DNA from: Microbacterium sp. RU33B
Lineage (GTDB): Bacteria > Actinomycetota > Actinomycetes > Actinomycetales > Microbacteriaceae
Direction: 5' to 3'
DNA length: 64,000 nt
NCBI RefSeq assembly: GCF_900155915.1
Contig: NZ_FTPO01000001.1
Location: 744,001-808,000 of the forward strand
Shown: positions 62,059 through 64,000 of the stretch, one piece after another
Numbering within the stretch: position 1 is the first letter of the stretch
Layout: every line of letters begins with the position of its first letter
Made by a program: the position numbers and the translations under genes
Notes under the pieces: model-generated
Database searches by the model: none
Seen by the model: only the letters and a program-made list of their open reading frames with translations
Told to the model about the DNA's origin: nothing

Positions 62059-62643
62059 ATGGCGGAGACATGGCTGGTCATCGGACTCGGCAACCCCGGT
62101 CCGCGGTATGAGACCACGCGGCACAACGTCGGTCAGCTCGTCGTCGACGAGCTCGCGGCGCGTCGGGGCGAGACGTTCCGCGCGCACAAGGCGAACGCCC
62201 GGGTCGTCGAGACGTGGCTGCGTCCCGGCGGGCCGAAGCTCGTCCTCGCCAAGCCCAACTCCTTCATGAACGTCTCCGGCGGACCCGCCTCCGGCCTCGC
62301 GAAGTTCTACGGGGTCGAGGCCGACCACGTCGTCGTCGTGCACGACGAACTCGACATCCCCTTCGACACGATCAAGCTGAAGGTCGGCGGTGGTCACGGC
62401 GGTCACAACGGCGTGCGCGATGTCGCGAAGGCGCTCGACACCCCCGACTTCCCCCGCGTGAGGGTCGGCATCGGGCGGCCTCCGGGACGCCAGGATGCCG
62501 CCGACTGGGTCCTGGATCCGTTCGGCGCCACGGAACGCCAGACGCTGGGCATCCTGATCGGCGATGCCGCGGATGCCGTCGAGCAGCTCGTGGGCGAGGG
62601 GCTCCTCGCGGCGCAGCAGAAGCACCACGCACCGCGGGACTGA
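62059..62643 (+). CDS. pth: Peptidyl-tRNA hydrolase
   Basis: This 194-residue enzyme recycles tRNA by cleaving peptidyl-tRNA. It has [17 protein letters not shown] (9-25) with catalytic His22, [10 protein letters not shown] (about 67-76), [10 protein letters not shown] with Asp near 97 and [21 protein letters not shown] lies just upstream of ATG 62059. Its stop is inside a hairpin. Confidence 0.96.
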   Translation: MAETWLVIGLGNPGPRYETTRHNVGQLVVDELAARRGETFRAHKANARVVETWLRPGGPKLVLAKPNSFMNVSGGPASGLAKFYGVEADHVVVVHDELDIPFDTIKLKVGGGHGGHNGVRDVAKALDTPDFPRVRVGIGRPPGRQDAADWVLDPFGATERQTLGILIGDAADAVEQLVGEGLLAAQQKHHAPRD

Positions 62644-62651
62644 TCCCGCGG
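62632..62651. terminator. Hairpin overlapping the pth stop
   Basis: CCGCGGGA (62632-62639) pairs perfectly with TCCCGCGG (62644-62651); the 4-nt loop carries the TGA stop of pth. It serves the convergent pth and small membrane protein genes. Confidence 0.6.
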
Positions 62652-62659
62652 CCCGGCTC

Positions 62660-63220
62660 TCAGCCGCCGATCCCCGAACCGGCGGTGAGCCCGAGCGACA
62701 GAGTGGCCGCCACGGCCGCGAAGAAGACCACGGGACCGAGGGCGGCCACCACGACGGCGATGGTCCCGGGCACCCGGCCTCGCCGGGTGATGAGCGCGAT
62801 GATCCCCGACACGATCGCCGCGATCCCCAGCGCCGTCCCGGCCCAGAGCGACACTTCGCCCGCGAGAGCCCAGTCGCGTACGGGGGCGAGGACGCTCCAG
62901 TCGAAGTCGGCATCGATCGGCGCCGTTGCCGATCCTCGGCCGGCGGCGAGACCGAGCTGCCACGCCGACGCGGCGCCCACGACAGAGGCGCCCAGGGTTC
63001 CCAGCACCGCGAGGACGAGGGCCGCGAGCCCGAGGCCCGCACCCGACGGCGCGGTCTCCGGAGGGCGGATGCCCGCCGCCGGCGGGCGGGGCGCGGAATA
63101 TGGCGCGGCGTACCCGGGGGAGGGCGGGGGATGCGGTGCGTACGCTGCCGCAGCGGCAGGCGCGGAAAGCGACGGCAGGGGCGGAGACGGACGCATCGCC
63201 GGCTCGATCGGATCGCTCAC
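62660..63220 (-). CDS. Hypothetical membrane protein with proline-rich N-terminus
   Basis: This 186-residue protein has about 60 cytoplasmic residues rich in Pro, Ala and Tyr, then three hydrophobic helices (about 64-88, 122-145 and 155-178). It resembles DUF4190-like small membrane proteins in layout, without a clear signature. GTG 63220 has TAGGAT 6 nt upstream, a leaderless promoter. It is divergent from mfd. Confidence 0.75.
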   Translation of the reverse strand: MSDPIEPAMRPSPPLPSLSAPAAAAAYAPHPPPSPGYAAPYSAPRPPAAGIRPPETAPSGAGLGLAALVLAVLGTLGASVVGAASAWQLGLAAGRGSATAPIDADFDWSVLAPVRDWALAGEVSLWAGTALGIAAIVSGIIALITRRGRVPGTIAVVVAALGPVVFFAAVAATLSLGLTAGSGIGG

Positions 63221-63226
63221 GGTCTC

Positions 63227-63232
63227 ATCCTA
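63227..63232 (-). promoter_or_regulatory. -10 hexamer of leaderless membrane protein gene
   Basis: TAGGAT on the minus strand, 6 nt before GTG 63220. Confidence 0.55.
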
Positions 63233-63264
63233 GGGAGCGCCGATCCGGCGTCGGAGCCCGCGCG

Positions 63265-63270
63265 TAGACT
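63265..63270 (+). promoter_or_regulatory. -10 hexamer of leaderless mfd
   Basis: TAGACT, 6 nt before GTG 63277. Confidence 0.55.
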
Positions 63271-63276
63271 CGTCCG

Positions 63277-64000
63277 GTGACAGTTCCCGGGATAGTCCGC
63301 GCCCTCGAGCAGGCTGAGCCGTTCCGAGACGCGCTGGCGGCAGCATCCGTCGATGCCGACTTCTCGCTGGTCGAAGGCCTCGGCGCCCCGGCGCTCGCGG
63401 CCCTCCTGCAGCGCCGCGGGTCCGCGGGGCATCCGCCCTGCCTGTTCGTCGTCGCCCCCACGGGTCGACGCGCCGAGGCCGTGGGCCCGGCCCTGTCGGC
63501 GCTCGTGCCCGGCGTCGAGGTGCTCGACTTCCCCGCGTGGGAGACGCTGCCCCACGAGCGGCTGAGCCCGAGCGCCGAGATCGTCGGCCGTCGGCTCGAC
63601 ACGATCCGCCGCATCGCCCTGTGGGACGGCAGCACGCCCCTCGTCGTCACGGCGTCGGTGCGCGCCGCCCTGCAGCCCATGGCGGCCGGGCTCGCCGACG
63701 TGCCGCCCGTGCGATTCATCGTCGGGGAGCGCGGCTTCGATCTCGGCGAGATCACCCGCCGCATGGTCGAGCTCGCCTACGCCCGCGTCGACATGGTGTC
63801 GCGTCGTGGCGAGTTCGCCGTCCGCGGCGGCATCCTCGACGTCTTCCCGCCGATCGCCGATCATCCGTACCGCGTGGAGTTCTTCGGCGACGAGGTCGAC
63901 CAGATCCGGGCGTTCTCCGTCGCCGACCAGCGCTCGCTGCCGGGCGACGTCGCCGAGGTCGAGCTCGTGCCCAGCCGCGAGCTGCTGCTGACCGATGCCG
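63277..64000 (+). CDS. mfd: Transcription-repair coupling factor Mfd (3' partial)
   Basis: The frame from GTG 63277 is open to the end of the window (241 codons) and matches the UvrB-like N-terminal module of Mfd, which removes stalled RNA polymerase and recruits UvrA. Visible family stretches are LVEGLGAPALAALL, DFPAWETLPHERLSPSAEIVGRRL (about 88-111), and VDMVSRRGEFAVRGGILDVFPP (about 170-191). Walker A and the helicase domains lie beyond the window. pth followed by mfd is a conserved order, here with one membrane protein gene on the other strand between them. Confidence 0.93.
   Translation, partial: MTVPGIVRALEQAEPFRDALAAASVDADFSLVEGLGAPALAALLQRRGSAGHPPCLFVVAPTGRRAEAVGPALSALVPGVEVLDFPAWETLPHERLSPSAEIVGRRLDTIRRIALWDGSTPLVVTASVRAALQPMAAGLADVPPVRFIVGERGFDLGEITRRMVELAYARVDMVSRRGEFAVRGGILDVFPPIADHPYRVEFFGDEVDQIRAFSVADQRSLPGDVAEVELVPSRELLLTDA

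Overview
The window is high-GC actinobacterial chromosome with dense gene packing, frequent ATGA/GTGA start-stop overlaps and many GTG starts. Gene content (MshB-free, mycobacterial-type protein mannosyltransferase, Eis-type acetyltransferase, DUF4921, L25/Ctc next to Pth and Mfd) and the very frequent words GGATGC/GCATCC suggest a member of the Microbacteriaceae, probably Microbacterium or a close relative. This is inference; there is no 16S gene in the window. I see no transposase, integrase, phage gene, CRISPR array or origin, so this looks like core chromosome with ordinary lineage-specific genes.

Layout. 1-1319: end of a peptide/nickel-type ABC importer (two ATPases). 1430-3441: head-to-head DUF4921 and sirtuin. 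3503-7236: MHS-family transporter facing an FAD-linked (D-lactate/glycolate-type) dehydrogenase and a hydrolase. 7230-11202: citrate-type two-component system divergent from a CitMHS transporter. 11214-15518: NYN-domain protein, Gfo/Idh/MocA oxidoreductase, MetY and a quinone-oxidoreductase-like protein. 15614-19543: HrpA helicase, followed by an intergenic tandem repeat. 20021-24093: ArsR-type regulator, formate/nitrite transporter, aldo/keto reductase, YyaL-type thioredoxin-fold protein. 24094-24535: a gene-free structured interval. 24536-36440: protein mannosyltransferase, rsmI, metG, tatD, MFS, phosphodiesterase, Stealth protein, rsmA, aldo/keto reductase, ispE. 36442-44026: membrane-anchored HExxH protein, Eis-type acetyltransferase, ABC-F, MarR, tRNA-Gln, glmU, prs. 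44037-54987: P-type ATPase, then an FMN-lipoprotein/ApbE/MOSC/membrane-flavoreductase cluster, a two-component system and a MacB-type ABC exporter. 55001-64000: NAD-dependent epimerase, CorA, BBE-type oxidase, VanZ, gnd facing gntK, a 43-residue membrane protein, rplY, pth, a small membrane protein and the 5' part of mfd.

How the genes work together. The most coherent accessory system is 46760-54987: a lipoprotein with an FMN-binding domain, the flavin transferase ApbE, and a membrane RnfD/NqrB-like domain fused to a ferredoxin-NADP reductase module look like a flavin-based route for electrons from cytosolic NAD(P)H to the outer face of the membrane. An OmpR-type response regulator and its kinase sit immediately downstream. 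The same 11-bp-spaced direct repeats of TTC(A/C)TA(T/G) occur before the lipoprotein gene and in the divergent promoter region of the response regulator and ABC exporter, which suggests one regulon. The housekeeping cluster rsmI-metG-tatD-rsmA-ispE-glmU-prs-rplY-pth-mfd matches the usual actinobacterial neighbourhood.

A window-wide feature is the promoter architecture: about two dozen genes have a TANNNT (or CACAAT) hexamer ending 6-7 nt before the start codon, which is the signature of leaderless mRNAs. I used it to choose several starts. Other regulatory signals include perfect operators before the MHS transporter, the formate/nitrite transporter and the gnd/gntK pair, a 52-bp dyad joining the divergent mannosyltransferase and rsmI promoters, a tRNA that ends one nucleotide before the glmU start codon, and competing hairpins between rplY and pth.
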